This document shows positions 24,841 to 32,464 of a stretch of 32,572 nt of DNA, piece after piece; the stretch's first letter is position 1, and each line of letters opens with the position of its first letter. The translations under genes and the position numbers were made by a program. The notes below the pieces were generated by a model, which saw only the letters and a list, made by a program, of their open reading frames with translations, did no database searches and was not told the DNA's origin. The DNA comes from Verrucomicrobiota bacterium (GTDB taxonomy: Bacteria; Verrucomicrobiota; Verrucomicrobiia; Limisphaerales; SIBE01), in contig JACQWK010000603.1 of assembly GCA_016209525.1 (NCBI GenBank), forward strand, positions 1 through 32,572, in the 5' to 3' direction.

Positions 24841-24906
24841 CAGCAATTCTCATTTTGGCAACGGGCATGGTTCGAGACCGTAAGGCGGACAAAATGAGAA
24901 TTGCTG
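24841..24906. terminator. 17-bp inverted repeat between convergent genes
   Basis: Arms 24841-24857 (CAGCAATTCTCATTTTG) and 24890-24906 are perfectly complementary with a 32-bp loop. The right arm ends one base before the stop codon of the minus-strand glycosidase gene. Its position between convergent genes would suit a bidirectional end of transcription, but the stem is A/T-rich and the loop long, so it may instead be another repeat. Confidence 0.5.
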
Positions 24907-24907
24907 C

Positions 24908-27229
24908 CTACCCCACAACCACTACCTCGTGATCCAGAACAGACGCAATTTCGAACAGCGCCCATCCGTTGCGGACGGAGAGCGACGTCTTCTTGCGTGA
25001 CACCATAAGTTCAACTTTCTTGGCCCGCACTTCCGGCGGCAACTGGACTTTGACCCGCAACGGCCCGACCGCAATCAGTTCGTGCACCGGCTGGCGCCAA
25101 GTCCCCGCGCTGGTCAAGTTCACGAGGTGAAGAATCAGCCGGTTCTCTTGCTGGTAGAGGTGGGAGTCGATCAAACCGGGACCCTCAACCGAAAGCGGGA
25201 TTCGATCGTTTGCCGCCCAGCGGATCAGGTTCGCCAAGAGATTGCCATGGTCCGGCAGATTGTCCGTCGCAAACCGCCGGTCGAGATCTGCGGGCATGAA
25301 AGCCACTCGTCCCTTGGTCGAGGTGTTCACGATTAAGCCCGGGATGTCGGTCTTTGGCTCGCGCATCCAGGCGGTCTCGGGTGGATACACCGGAAAGGAC
25401 GGGATGAACGTCAGGAGCACCGTAGCCATGGGCTCAACCCGCAACGGTTCAAGCGCGCCTCCGAACGGCAGGATGTCCGTGTCATCGAATCCGCGCAGGG
25501 CCGGATGGCGCTCTTGCGTGACTGCGGGCTCAGTCCCGGCCTTTGGCCCATAGACGCGCGCCTTTAGTTCGGGCGTGAGCCGAAGGTAGGTGTGTTGCGA
25601 ATCCGATCCGGTTCTTCGTCGGGACAATTCCTCCGCGGGCGGCGGTGGTTTGACGACGTGCGCTTGGAACAAATCAGCCAGCGCGAAATCGGTCCTGGGA
25701 TCGCCCCACTCGTTGTAGAGGCTCGTGCGTCCGGTGGCAATCAAGCCTCCCCCGCGGTCGATGAAACGCCGAATGATTGCGATGTGGGCCTCGGACATGG
25801 CGCCGTAGTTCGGCAATATCAGGAGCGACAATTTCGAGGCGTCACGTTCGATGTGATCGGTGTGGACCGGAAGATAGAGAATCCGCGCCCGAATGAGCGC
25901 ATTGGTGACGCCGCGCCAGGGGAGTTCGACCAAGTCATCCGCATTGTCCCGTCCGAAGAAATCCGTGTTTTGCTGGGACCAGACCACGCCGACCGTGGCG
26001 ACGGGTTGCCGATTGACGAGAAACCGTTCATTCTCTCGGTGCCACCGGAGAATCGGTTCGGCCGTCCGATACATGCGTCGGTCCTCGTGGTAAGCTCCGA
26101 CGTGATGCCACCACGGTTGGATTCCGCCCGCGAAACCGTCCAACATCCACATCCGCGCTTCCGGCTCCGGCTTGCTCGACAGGCGGAAGGTGGGACGGCC
26201 GGCCTGGTACATGGCCATGCTTTCCGGCATAACTTTGTCCCAGCCAAGCAGCCCGTGGACGAGTTTGCCTGTCTCGCCGTTCTGCTGAAAGCCGCTCGCG
26301 TCGCTGCGCGCTTGATGATCGAGCAAGATGATTTCTGTGCGGGCGCAAATCTCCTTAAGGTCGCGGAAGCTCGCGCTTTGGCCGCCGACGCTGCCGCTGT
26401 TCATGCCGACCCATAGACAGTCCGGCCCGCCGGCGGCCTTTGTTGTGCGATTATTGAGATCCCAGATTTCGAGGCGGCGCGCATAGTTCCACTGAATCCA
26501 CTGGCGATAGGCCGGATCATTCCAATTTTTCTCTTTCGGGATCGGCTGGCCGGTTTTGCCGCGAAACTTGCGCTGGCAATTTTCGCAATGGCAAATGCTG
26601 CTCCGGCCCAAGCCGCTCCAACTGTTGTCCGTGAATCCTTCCGGATGGCTGCGCTCGATGATCTCGCGCAGAATGCCCGGAATGTATTCCTCATAGTAGG
26701 GACTGTTCACGCACGTGACGTAGCGGTCACCGGCCCGATAAGGCCGGCCGCCCGCATCGAGCGCAAACCAATCCGGGTGCGCGCGGTAAAACTCCTCGCT
26801 GACGCGATTGGAATCCATGCGCGCCAAGACAGCCAGGCCTTCTTCGTGCGCGGCGCGGGCCAGTTCGCCGTAGAGATCGCGGTCGCCCAGCCATTTCGGA
26901 CGGTAGTGCAGCGGGAACTTGCTCGGATAGTAAGCGAAGATGCCGCCGGCGTTGATGATCACGCCTTGGACTTGGGTTCGTTTCCAATGCTGGCGCCACC
27001 AGGCGATGTCGTAGAGCGCGGGGTCGATCTCGGTGATGTTGGTTTGTCCCCAGCGCAACGCCCGGCGATACCACGGGAGCTGGGCTGTCGTTTTCTCCTC
27101 CCGCTGCGCGGTGCTGGCCGCGAAGCCAGCCATATCCGCACCGGCGAGCAGGGCCGTGGCGGCAGCCGTCTTCTTGAGGAATTCGCGCCGGGATTCATCG
27201 TTGCTTGGATCGGTGTCGGTAGTTCTCAT
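24908..27229 (-). CDS. Tat-exported glycoside-hydrolase-like protein
   Basis: A 773-residue protein with a twin-arginine signal (SRREFLKKTAAATALLAG, arginines 14-15). The mature part resembles hypothetical glycosyl hydrolase (GHL6 / beta-galactosidase-like) proteins: a TIM-barrel start with GVIINAGGIFAYYPSKFP, ARMDSNRV and HPDWFALDAGGRPY (131-165), a CHCENC cysteine cluster (213-218), and WWHHVGAYHEDRR. A flavodoxin-like second domain typical of GH42 trimerisation domains follows (SLLILPNYGAMSEAHI, IDRGGGLIATGRTSLYNEW), then a small beta domain. I cannot point to catalytic acids with certainty, so substrate is unknown. Its ATG at 27227-27229 is divergent from the PQQ gene; no ribosome site is visible. 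Confidence 0.75.
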   Translation of the reverse strand: MRTTDTDPSNDESRREFLKKTAAATALLAGADMAGFAASTAQREEKTTAQLPWYRRALRWGQTNITEIDPALYDIAWWRQHWKRTQVQGVIINAGGIFAYYPSKFPLHYRPKWLGDRDLYGELARAAHEEGLAVLARMDSNRVSEEFYRAHPDWFALDAGGRPYRAGDRYVTCVNSPYYEEYIPGILREIIERSHPEGFTDNSWSGLGRSSICHCENCQRKFRGKTGQPIPKEKNWNDPAYRQWIQWNYARRLEIWDLNNRTTKAAGGPDCLWVGMNSGSVGGQSASFRDLKEICARTEIILLDHQARSDASGFQQNGETGKLVHGLLGWDKVMPESMAMYQAGRPTFRLSSKPEPEARMWMLDGFAGGIQPWWHHVGAYHEDRRMYRTAEPILRWHRENERFLVNRQPVATVGVVWSQQNTDFFGRDNADDLVELPWRGVTNALIRARILYLPVHTDHIERDASKLSLLILPNYGAMSEAHIAIIRRFIDRGGGLIATGRTSLYNEWGDPRTDFALADLFQAHVVKPPPPAEELSRRRTGSDSQHTYLRLTPELKARVYGPKAGTEPAVTQERHPALRGFDDTDILPFGGALEPLRVEPMATVLLTFIPSFPVYPPETAWMREPKTDIPGLIVNTSTKGRVAFMPADLDRRFATDNLPDHGNLLANLIRWAANDRIPLSVEGPGLIDSHLYQQENRLILHLVNLTSAGTWRQPVHELIAVGPLRVKVQLPPEVRAKKVELMVSRKKTSLSVRNGWALFEIASVLDHEVVVVG

Positions 27230-27430
27230 AAGCGGAGAATAAACCTCCGTGCGTGTGAAGAAAATAACCTAGGTCAATTGATGGGAGACCGGCGCATGGG
27301 CAGGCAATGAAACCGCGCAGCGCGGTCTTGCGTCTGGTCGCTTGGACAGAGGAGCCTGTGCCTCGTGGACTGCTGCTCTGATTGACACCCCGCTTCGTAC
27401 GTGTTTGGCGAGCGGGGTCTCGTAGGACAG

Positions 27431-27450
27431 ACTTGCAGTCTATCAGTATC
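27431..27450. repeat. 20-bp dispersed repeat, copy 2
   Basis: Identical to 676-695. It is preceded by CGTAGGACAG and followed by TGTCGAAATC. An AATTCTG motif lies about 70 bp downstream, as near the first copy. Confidence 0.7.
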
Positions 27451-27635
27451 TGTCGAAATCGTTGCAAGCCGCGACGATTGTTCCGGCGCGCGCGTTCCGT
27501 TCGCCGCCGCCGCAGAATCCAATTCTGCCGTGCGTTCTTTCAGTGTGCTCTCCGTCCTTTCTCATTGTCCTGATCTGCTCGGCGTGCTATCCAGGCAAGC
27601 GATCAGACAATTCATAAGAAATCGACATGGAACAT

Positions 27636-27700
27636 GCCCCTCACCCCGGCCCTCTCCCCATCGGATGGGGAGAGGGTGTCCGAAGGACCGGCGAGGGGTG
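27636..27700. repeat. Dispersed palindromic repeat, CCCCATC-type, copy 4
   Basis: The most complete copy: CCTCACCCCGGCCCTCTCCC, CATCGGATG turn, GGGAGAGGGTGTCCGAAGGA, ending CGAGGGG. The arms form a 15-bp or longer inverted repeat. Compare 104-150, 6678-6738 and 8236-8280. Confidence 0.8.
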
Positions 27701-27740
27701 TCTGCATTCTTCTGAACTCATTCATAAGTTAGCCACGATC

Positions 27741-29195
27741 ATGTCACACCTCTCACACACCTTCTTCATCTTTGCCGGTTGGACGATCAGCTCGACCATC
27801 GCCTCGGCTGCGAATCCAACCGACACGAGCTTCACCTATTTTCGATCCGATTTGGGCGTGGCCGCATCTGGCGCCGGTCCGTTGCCGGACCGCTTGGACG
27901 CGCCCGGAGCGTTACGCTGGAAAGTGCCGGTGGATTCCGGCCATTCCACGCCGGTCCTGTGCCAGGGCAAGATTATCTTGACCACATATCGAGACGCCGC
28001 AAAGGAACTCGCGACCGTGGCCTTGGACCGGGAAACCGGCCAACTAATTTGGCGAAATGTCGCACCCGCCCAGCGCATCGAATCGGTCCACCGCACGGGC
28101 AATCCGGCCGCGTCCACGCCCGCCTTCGATGGACAGAGGATTTACGTCTTCTTTGGGAGCCATGGCCTGATCTGCTACGATTTGGAGGGCAAAAAGGTTT
28201 GGGATCATCCGCTCGGACCCTTCCAGGACGAATTCGGTTCGAGCAGTTCGCCCGTCCTGGTCGATGACAAGGTCATCCTTCAAGAAGACCATGACATCAA
28301 CAGTTTCGTCATGGCCATCGACCGATCAACCGGCCAGACCGTTTGGAAAACGCCGCGGCCCGACGCCGTGCGCAGCTACTCGACGCCGGCCGTGTGGACG
28401 GTAAACGGTCGCAAGCAATTGCTGGTGGCAGGTGCTCTCGAACTCGCCGGCTACGACCCGTCGAACGGGGAGAAACTCTGGTGGGTCAACGGCCTGGCCC
28501 GTATCGTCATCCCCATTGCCGTGCCTGCCGCCGAGACGATTTACATGGCGTCGTGGTCGCCCGGAGGAGACGCCGGCGCGCGCATCTCACTCGAACCCTG
28601 GAAAGCCGCTTTGGAGAAATATGACAAGGATAAAGACGGGAAGCTGGCCAGAGCAGAAGTCGAAGATCCTCAAGTCCTGGACCGGTTCTTCCGCATGGAT
28701 TTGGACCAGAGTGTCTCGCTCGACCAGGCGGAGTGGGAGCGGCACGCGCAAGTCTTCCGCCAGGCCCAGAATGCCATGCTTGCCCTCAGACCTGCCGGCC
28801 GCGGTGAACTCACGGATCGCGCGCTGCTCTGGAAATATCATCGCGGCGTGCCGTATGTCGCGACACCACTGGCCCACCGAGGAAGTTTGTGGATGGTCAA
28901 AGACGGCGGCATTGTCACCCGGCTCGACGCGGGGACCGGTCGCGTGCAGCACGAGGAGCGCGTTCCCGGCATCGGCAGTTACTATGCCTCGCCGGTGACG
29001 GGGGACGGAAAAGTCTATTTCGCCAGCGAATTGGGAGTGTTGAGCGTGGTCGCGGACAAGCCGGAGTGGAATGTGCTCTCTTCGCACGATTTTAAGGAAA
29101 AGATCTACGCCACGCCCGTGATCGAACGCGATCGGATCTACATCCGCACCGAGAAAGCACTCTATTGCTTCCAAGGCAAGCCGGCGCGGAACTGA
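27741..29195 (+). CDS. Secreted PQQ-type beta-propeller protein with EF-hand insertion
   Basis: A 484-residue protein from ATG 27741 with a signal peptide (MSHLSHTFFIFAGWTISSTI, cleavage near ASA-AN). The rest is an outer-membrane-BamB/PQQ-like eight-bladed propeller: repeated segments such as LDRETGQLIWRNV, GLICYDLEGKKVWDHPLG, AIDRSTGQTVWKT and LDAGTGRVQHEERV. Between blades lies a pair of EF-hands, DKDKDGKLARAE (from Asp295) and DLDQSVSLDQAE (from Asp320), so calcium binding is likely. Such proteins in Planctomycetes and Verrucomicrobia are often called PQQ-binding-like; no PQQ-dependent dehydrogenase catalytic set is seen, so an enzymatic role is uncertain. An upstream in-frame start at 27627 lies in a repeat and is rejected. 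Confidence 0.85.
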   Translation: MSHLSHTFFIFAGWTISSTIASAANPTDTSFTYFRSDLGVAASGAGPLPDRLDAPGALRWKVPVDSGHSTPVLCQGKIILTTYRDAAKELATVALDRETGQLIWRNVAPAQRIESVHRTGNPAASTPAFDGQRIYVFFGSHGLICYDLEGKKVWDHPLGPFQDEFGSSSSPVLVDDKVILQEDHDINSFVMAIDRSTGQTVWKTPRPDAVRSYSTPAVWTVNGRKQLLVAGALELAGYDPSNGEKLWWVNGLARIVIPIAVPAAETIYMASWSPGGDAGARISLEPWKAALEKYDKDKDGKLARAEVEDPQVLDRFFRMDLDQSVSLDQAEWERHAQVFRQAQNAMLALRPAGRGELTDRALLWKYHRGVPYVATPLAHRGSLWMVKDGGIVTRLDAGTGRVQHEERVPGIGSYYASPVTGDGKVYFASELGVLSVVADKPEWNVLSSHDFKEKIYATPVIERDRIYIRTEKALYCFQGKPARN

Positions 29196-29359
29196 GAGAG
29201 TGTTCTGAATTCGGTGGGGACGCCGCGGCCCGTGCATCTCCAAATTGTTGACGGCGTCGTAGCGGTAGCCATCCTGGCTGCCGTAGAGGGCGTGCATTTT
29301 GCCGCCCGGACCACGGCGTGAAACATAACGGTCGCCTTGGTTTCACACCCAAACGCCAC

Positions 29360-29406
29360 CGGGCAGGATGCCCGGCTCTACGGCAGGCGAGACGCCCGCC
29401 GCTACG
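29360..29406. repeat. CTCTACGGCAGGCG repeat, copy 2
   Basis: CCGGGC-AGGAT-GCCCGG hairpin followed by CTCTACGGCAGGCG (29376-29389) and AGACGCCCGCCGCTAC. Same layout as 8480-8526. Confidence 0.65.
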
Positions 29407-29456
29407 AACAAATCAGACACGCACCGCCGGCGCGAAGGGTTCATTTTATTACTTGA

Positions 29457-29483
29457 CTTAGTGAGATAACCTCAGTAACTAAG
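29457..29483 (+). promoter_or_regulatory. Dyad-symmetric site upstream of the ribbon-helix-helix gene
   Basis: CTTAGTGAG (29457-29465) and CTCAGTAACTAAG (29471-29483) form an imperfect palindrome with outer 6-bp arms CTTAGT/ACTAAG and inner GAG/CTC. It overlaps a TTGACT -35-like hexamer (29453-29458) and ends 19 bp before the ATG at 29503. It is a plausible operator for autoregulation by the small DNA-binding protein it precedes; no -10 box is convincing. Confidence 0.35.
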
Positions 29484-29502
29484 GATCCAGAGACCCGGAT
29501 TT

Positions 29503-29697
29503 ATGACCAAAACGTTTCCGATTGAGTTGAGCGAGGAGCTCCACAAGCGCGTCAAAATCGCGGCGATCCAGGAGGGTCTCACTTTGCACGACTGGATCGT
29601 CAAGACTCTGGAAGAAAAAGTGGGCGACGACGGGAACTACCGCGCGACGCCGGCAAGGACAGAGAGCAACCATGAACGCAGCAACCGCACCCGTTAA
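29503..29697 (+). CDS. Ribbon-helix-helix (CopG/Arc-type) DNA-binding protein
   Basis: A 64-residue protein whose first 40 residues fit the ribbon-helix-helix fold: strand KTFPIELS, helix [16 protein letters not shown], turn, helix [14 protein letters not shown]. The tail from 41 is polar and probably disordered. Such proteins are dimeric operator-binding repressors or antitoxins. No toxin gene is adjacent. Its last 26 bp overlap the DNA-methyltransferase start at 29672, which implies co-expression, and a palindromic site lies just upstream. A role as controller of the restriction-modification pair is inference; it could also be an orphan antitoxin. Confidence 0.75.
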   Translation: MTKTFPIELSEELHKRVKIAAIQEGLTLHDWIVKTLEEKVGDDGNYRATPARTESNHERSNRTR

Positions 29698-30439
29698 GCC
29701 AAAAAAGACCAACCGAGTCGCACGCGGCATCGCGACTAACGAGCTGATCTTCTCGGCATCCCAGGCGACGAACGATGAAGTCTTTCCGCAAGTCCTCAAA
29801 CTCTATGTGCCAGTGGGCAGTCTCGTCGCGGATGTCACTTTCGGGAAGGGCGTCTTCTGGAAAGGGGTATCGAAAGGCGCCTACGATTTGCGAGCGACTG
29901 ACCTTGGGACCGGTGTGGACTGCCGCAAGCTGCCCTATGGAGACTCGGTGATCGACTGCGTTGTTTTCGACCCGCCTTACATGCACACGCCGGGCGGTAC
30001 CGCCCACCAAAATCACCAGAATTTCGAGAGCTACTACTCCAACAACGCGGCTGAGAACAATTCGAAGAAGTACCACGAGGCGGTTTTAGACCTTTATTTC
30101 AAAGGAGCCCGCGAGGCGTATCGAGTCCTCAAATCCGAAGGCATTTACATCGTGAAGTGTCAAGACGAGGTTTGTGCCAACCAACAGCGGCTAACTCATG
30201 TGGAAATTGTGAATGAACTGACCCTCATGGGCTTCGTCGTTGAGGACTTGTTCGTGGTGTTGCGCAAGAACAGACCTGGCGTGAGCCGAATCCTGCGGCA
30301 GGTGCATGCCCGCAAGAACCACTCCTACTTCCTGGTCTTCCGGAAGGCTAAATCGGCAAGGTATCTGCCTCCCCGAAGAAATGGCCAAATGCCTTTACAC
30401 TTAGCGGAGGAAAAACCTCGTTCAGCTTCGCGTAGCTAG
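29672..30439 (+). CDS. DNA methyltransferase, DPPY (N6-adenine or N4-cytosine) type
   Basis: A 255-residue amino-methyltransferase. The SAM-binding motif DVTFGKG (54-60) precedes [11 protein letters not shown] and LPYGDSVID, and the catalytic motif is DPPY (100-103), typical of N6-adenine or N4-cytosine modification. Further blocks ([18 protein letters not shown] and [20 protein letters not shown]) and a C-terminal [20 protein letters not shown] are seen in stand-alone site-specific methyltransferases. It overlaps the ribbon-helix-helix gene by 26 bp and its 3' end overlaps the convergent endonuclease gene by 92 bp, so the last 30 residues share bases with that gene. Modified site is unknown. 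Confidence 0.85.
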   Translation: MNAATAPVKPKKTNRVARGIATNELIFSASQATNDEVFPQVLKLYVPVGSLVADVTFGKGVFWKGVSKGAYDLRATDLGTGVDCRKLPYGDSVIDCVVFDPPYMHTPGGTAHQNHQNFESYYSNNAAENNSKKYHEAVLDLYFKGAREAYRVLKSEGIYIVKCQDEVCANQQRLTHVEIVNELTLMGFVVEDLFVVLRKNRPGVSRILRQVHARKNHSYFLVFRKAKSARYLPPRRNGQMPLHLAEEKPRSASRS

Positions 30440-31262
30440 CGGGCATGTCCAGGTAGTAGATGCGCTTGAGCTGAGCGATGTGCATTTGGTAAATCCGCCA
30501 CTGGTCGGGCAGGCAGATTTCCACAACTTCCAGTTTCTTCTTATCCGTCTTGGTCTCAGTCAAGATCACGGGCGTTCCCAAAAAGCGTCCTGTCCCGTAA
30601 ACTCCATCGAGAACACGCTGGTGCGCCCAGACCTGGATGACGCGCTCGCGGGTGGACACTTTGATCGGCAGATGGAATTTGGCGCGATTGGGGCCTAAGT
30701 CGAACACGAAATCGGTCGGCAGACTTGCTTCCATGTCGAGGTTAAGAACCGGAAGCCTCGTCTTTGGGTTCATGTTTAACCGCCAGGCGAAGAGATGGCC
30801 GATGAGGTATTCGAAGAAAGTTCCTGGAGTCTTCTGATCTCCTTCCTTTGTCAGATCGACGTAGCAAAAGAAACTGACCGCGACTGAATAGATGATCCGG
30901 GTGATGCGCTCCGCGTCGGTCTCGGGTGATGGCTTTAACGCGATTGCCTTCCGGAAGGCTTCCCACTCGCTGGGATTCGAGATGAATAGTTGCTTATTTA
31001 CTGCCCGTGACAGCTTCTTGCCGGCGGCGAATGCAAAATACTCCTTGCCCGCAACCAGCGACTTCAGGGCTCTTTCTTTGGCTTTGGAAAGGAATCGGCA
31101 GGAAGCTTCGTATATCTCGCCGAGCAGGATCTGGTTCGCGTCGCTTTTGACATCTTGCGAGAACGTCTGTCTCAACTTCTCGTAGGCTGCTAACGGATCC
31201 CGTGACACGCCGTGACCTTCGCAAACAATCGGGCTCCACTCAAGCTTGCAGCAAAGGATCAA
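30348..31262 (-). CDS. Probable type II restriction endonuclease
   Basis: A 304-residue soluble protein. Without a database I infer restriction-enzyme nature from its place opposite the methyltransferase and from a PD-(D/E)XK-like layout: a helix with Glu151 ([16 protein letters not shown]), then [10 protein letters not shown] (Asp184) and, after 15 residues, [18 protein letters not shown] with Lys201. The usual acid before the lysine (ExK) is replaced by PIK, so this would be a variant site. The C-terminal [19 protein letters not shown] is conserved-looking. Start is unclear: the frame opens with TTG at 31262 or GTG at 31208; no ATG is in frame. It ends inside the methyltransferase gene. Confidence 0.6.
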   Translation of the reverse strand: MILCCKLEWSPIVCEGHGVSRDPLAAYEKLRQTFSQDVKSDANQILLGEIYEASCRFLSKAKERALKSLVAGKEYFAFAAGKKLSRAVNKQLFISNPSEWEAFRKAIALKPSPETDAERITRIIYSVAVSFFCYVDLTKEGDQKTPGTFFEYLIGHLFAWRLNMNPKTRLPVLNLDMEASLPTDFVFDLGPNRAKFHLPIKVSTRERVIQVWAHQRVLDGVYGTGRFLGTPVILTETKTDKKKLEVVEICLPDQWRIYQMHIAQLKRIYYLDMPASYAKLNEVFPPLSVKAFGHFFGEADTLPI

Positions 31263-31334
31263 CAGCCAAAAAATGCGAAGTCCTCGCCAACGGAAGGTTA
31301 GCGGCGATTCGACTTTGTTCCCATCTTGAGCCCA

Positions 31335-31685
31335 ATGACTGTTACCAGAGGCTCAAGTCGCCAGGAAAGGCCCGCCTCCCATGCGGCCAGCGCCAAGAAT
31401 TCAAGTGATCGTCTCGCACCTGAGAAGGGCAGGCGCCGGCCGCTCTCCTCTTTCAGCCGATTCAGACGCTGCGATATCCGGGCCCTGGTCCGCCGCGGCT
31501 TGGAACCTCTGCGCGCAATCCGCCGGCAGCTCGAAACGCTCAGTCCCAATGAAGGTTTGATTCTGATCGCTCCGTTTTCGCCAACGTCTTTGATCGAAGA
31601 GTTGGGAAACCAAGGTTTTGCCGCAAGGCTCGAACCCGGTCAAAATGGCGACTGGTTCGTCTGGCTTTGGAGGGAATTCGCCTAA
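31335..31685 (+). CDS. DUF2249-like small protein
   Basis: A 116-residue protein. The last 70 residues (CDIRALVRRGLEPLRAIRRQ through IAPFSPTSLIEELGNQGFAA to GDWFVWLWREF) match the DUF2249 fold, a small alpha-beta domain often linked to nitrogen-oxide and anaerobic respiration genes and sometimes fused to haemerythrin-like domains. The first 45 residues are polar and poorly conserved, so the true start may be later. I use the ATG at 31335. It is divergent from the endonuclease gene and 13 bp upstream of the Crp/Fnr gene, so the two are probably one operon and may act in a redox- or NO-responsive circuit. Confidence 0.6.
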   Translation: MTVTRGSSRQERPASHAASAKNSSDRLAPEKGRRRPLSSFSRFRRCDIRALVRRGLEPLRAIRRQLETLSPNEGLILIAPFSPTSLIEELGNQGFAARLEPGQNGDWFVWLWREFA

Positions 31686-31698
31686 TCGACCCGACCTT

Positions 31699-32439
31699 AT
31701 GTACGCTCCAACCAACGTCCTCGTGAACCCGTTCGCGGAATTGAAACAGATCGCGATTGCGAGCACGCTCAGAAAATGCCGGCTCTTCGCCGGTTTGGCG
31801 GCCGGCGACTTGGAGAACATCGCCGCGATCACCATCGTCAAACCGCTCAACAAAGGGGATTATCTGTTCCACGAAGGGACGGCGTCGCACGGATTTTACG
31901 TCGTGCAAAAGGGATCGATCAACGTCCACCGGGTGAACGCCTGCGGAAAGGAGCAAGTCATCCATGTCTTCCGCGAGGGCGAGTCGTTCGCCGAAGCCAC
32001 GCTGGCGACGGACTCCGGCTATCCAGCGGATGCCCGCGCGCTTGAATCGTCGCAGGTGTTGCTTGTGCAGAAATCGGGCTTCCTCGCCTTGTTGCGGCAG
32101 CAGCCGGAGCTGGGCTTGAGGATGCTGGCCTCGATGGCGCTGCACCTGCGCGTCTTGGTCGCCCAAATTGAAGACCTGACCCTCAAAGACGTGGAAACCC
32201 GGCTGGCGAATTGGCTGCTCAAACGCTGCCCCGATCCCGCCAGCGCACAACCGGTCCCGATCCGGCTGACCATGACGAAACGCGTCCTGGCCGCCGAGCT
32301 GGGGACCGTGAGCGAGACCTTCTCCCGCACGCTGGCGAAGTTCCGCGAGCTGCAACTCCTGTCGGTCAACGGCAAGATCGTGACCGTGCTCAACCCCGTC
32401 AAACTCCGATCTCTCTTGCGCCGGCATCTTGGCGAGTAA
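31699..32439 (+). CDS. Crp/Fnr-family transcriptional regulator
   Basis: A 246-residue regulator with a cyclic-nucleotide-binding-type beta-barrel (about 30-125: LFAGLAAGDLENIAAITIVK, KGDYLFHEGTASHGFYVVQK) and a C-terminal winged helix-turn-helix (192-216, MTKRVLAAELGTVSETFSRT). The four-cysteine set of oxygen-sensing FNR is not present (only Cys27, Cys82 and Cys177), and the cAMP-contact residues of CRP are not evident, so the signal is unknown. Together with the DUF2249 gene it suggests control of nitrogen-oxide or electron-transfer genes, perhaps like Dnr/NnrR. ATG 31699 is chosen because the upstream in-frame start lies inside the DUF2249 gene. Confidence 0.85.
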   Translation: MYAPTNVLVNPFAELKQIAIASTLRKCRLFAGLAAGDLENIAAITIVKPLNKGDYLFHEGTASHGFYVVQKGSINVHRVNACGKEQVIHVFREGESFAEATLATDSGYPADARALESSQVLLVQKSGFLALLRQQPELGLRMLASMALHLRVLVAQIEDLTLKDVETRLANWLLKRCPDPASAQPVPIRLTMTKRVLAAELGTVSETFSRTLAKFRELQLLSVNGKIVTVLNPVKLRSLLRRHLGE

Positions 32440-32464
32440 GAAGCCTGAACGAGGTTCATAGAGA

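Larger units (their letters stand above)
27230..27740. other. Non-coding divergent spacer with repeats
   Basis: The 511 bp between the divergent glycosidase and PQQ genes carry the second copy of the 20-bp repeat (27431-27450) and a palindromic repeat (27636-27700). I see no supported gene and no confident promoter. Confidence 0.6.
29196..29502. other. Spacer with repeat and a possible gene remnant
   Basis: No intact gene. On the minus strand from about 29297 a short frame reads MHALYGSQDGYRYDAVNNL and looks protein-like rather than random, but I do not recognise it and it lacks a context; it could be the end of a lost gene. At 29360-29406 is the second copy of the CTCTACGGCAGGCG repeat. The last 60 bp hold the dyad upstream of the ribbon-helix-helix gene. 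Confidence 0.45.

Noticed and set aside
25592..26416. 274-residue plus-strand open frame
   Set aside because: Antisense to the glycosidase-like gene, without domain signal.
29503..29697. Toxin-antitoxin pair
   Set aside because: A ribbon-helix-helix antitoxin is possible, but the overlapping partner is a DPPY methyltransferase, not a toxin.
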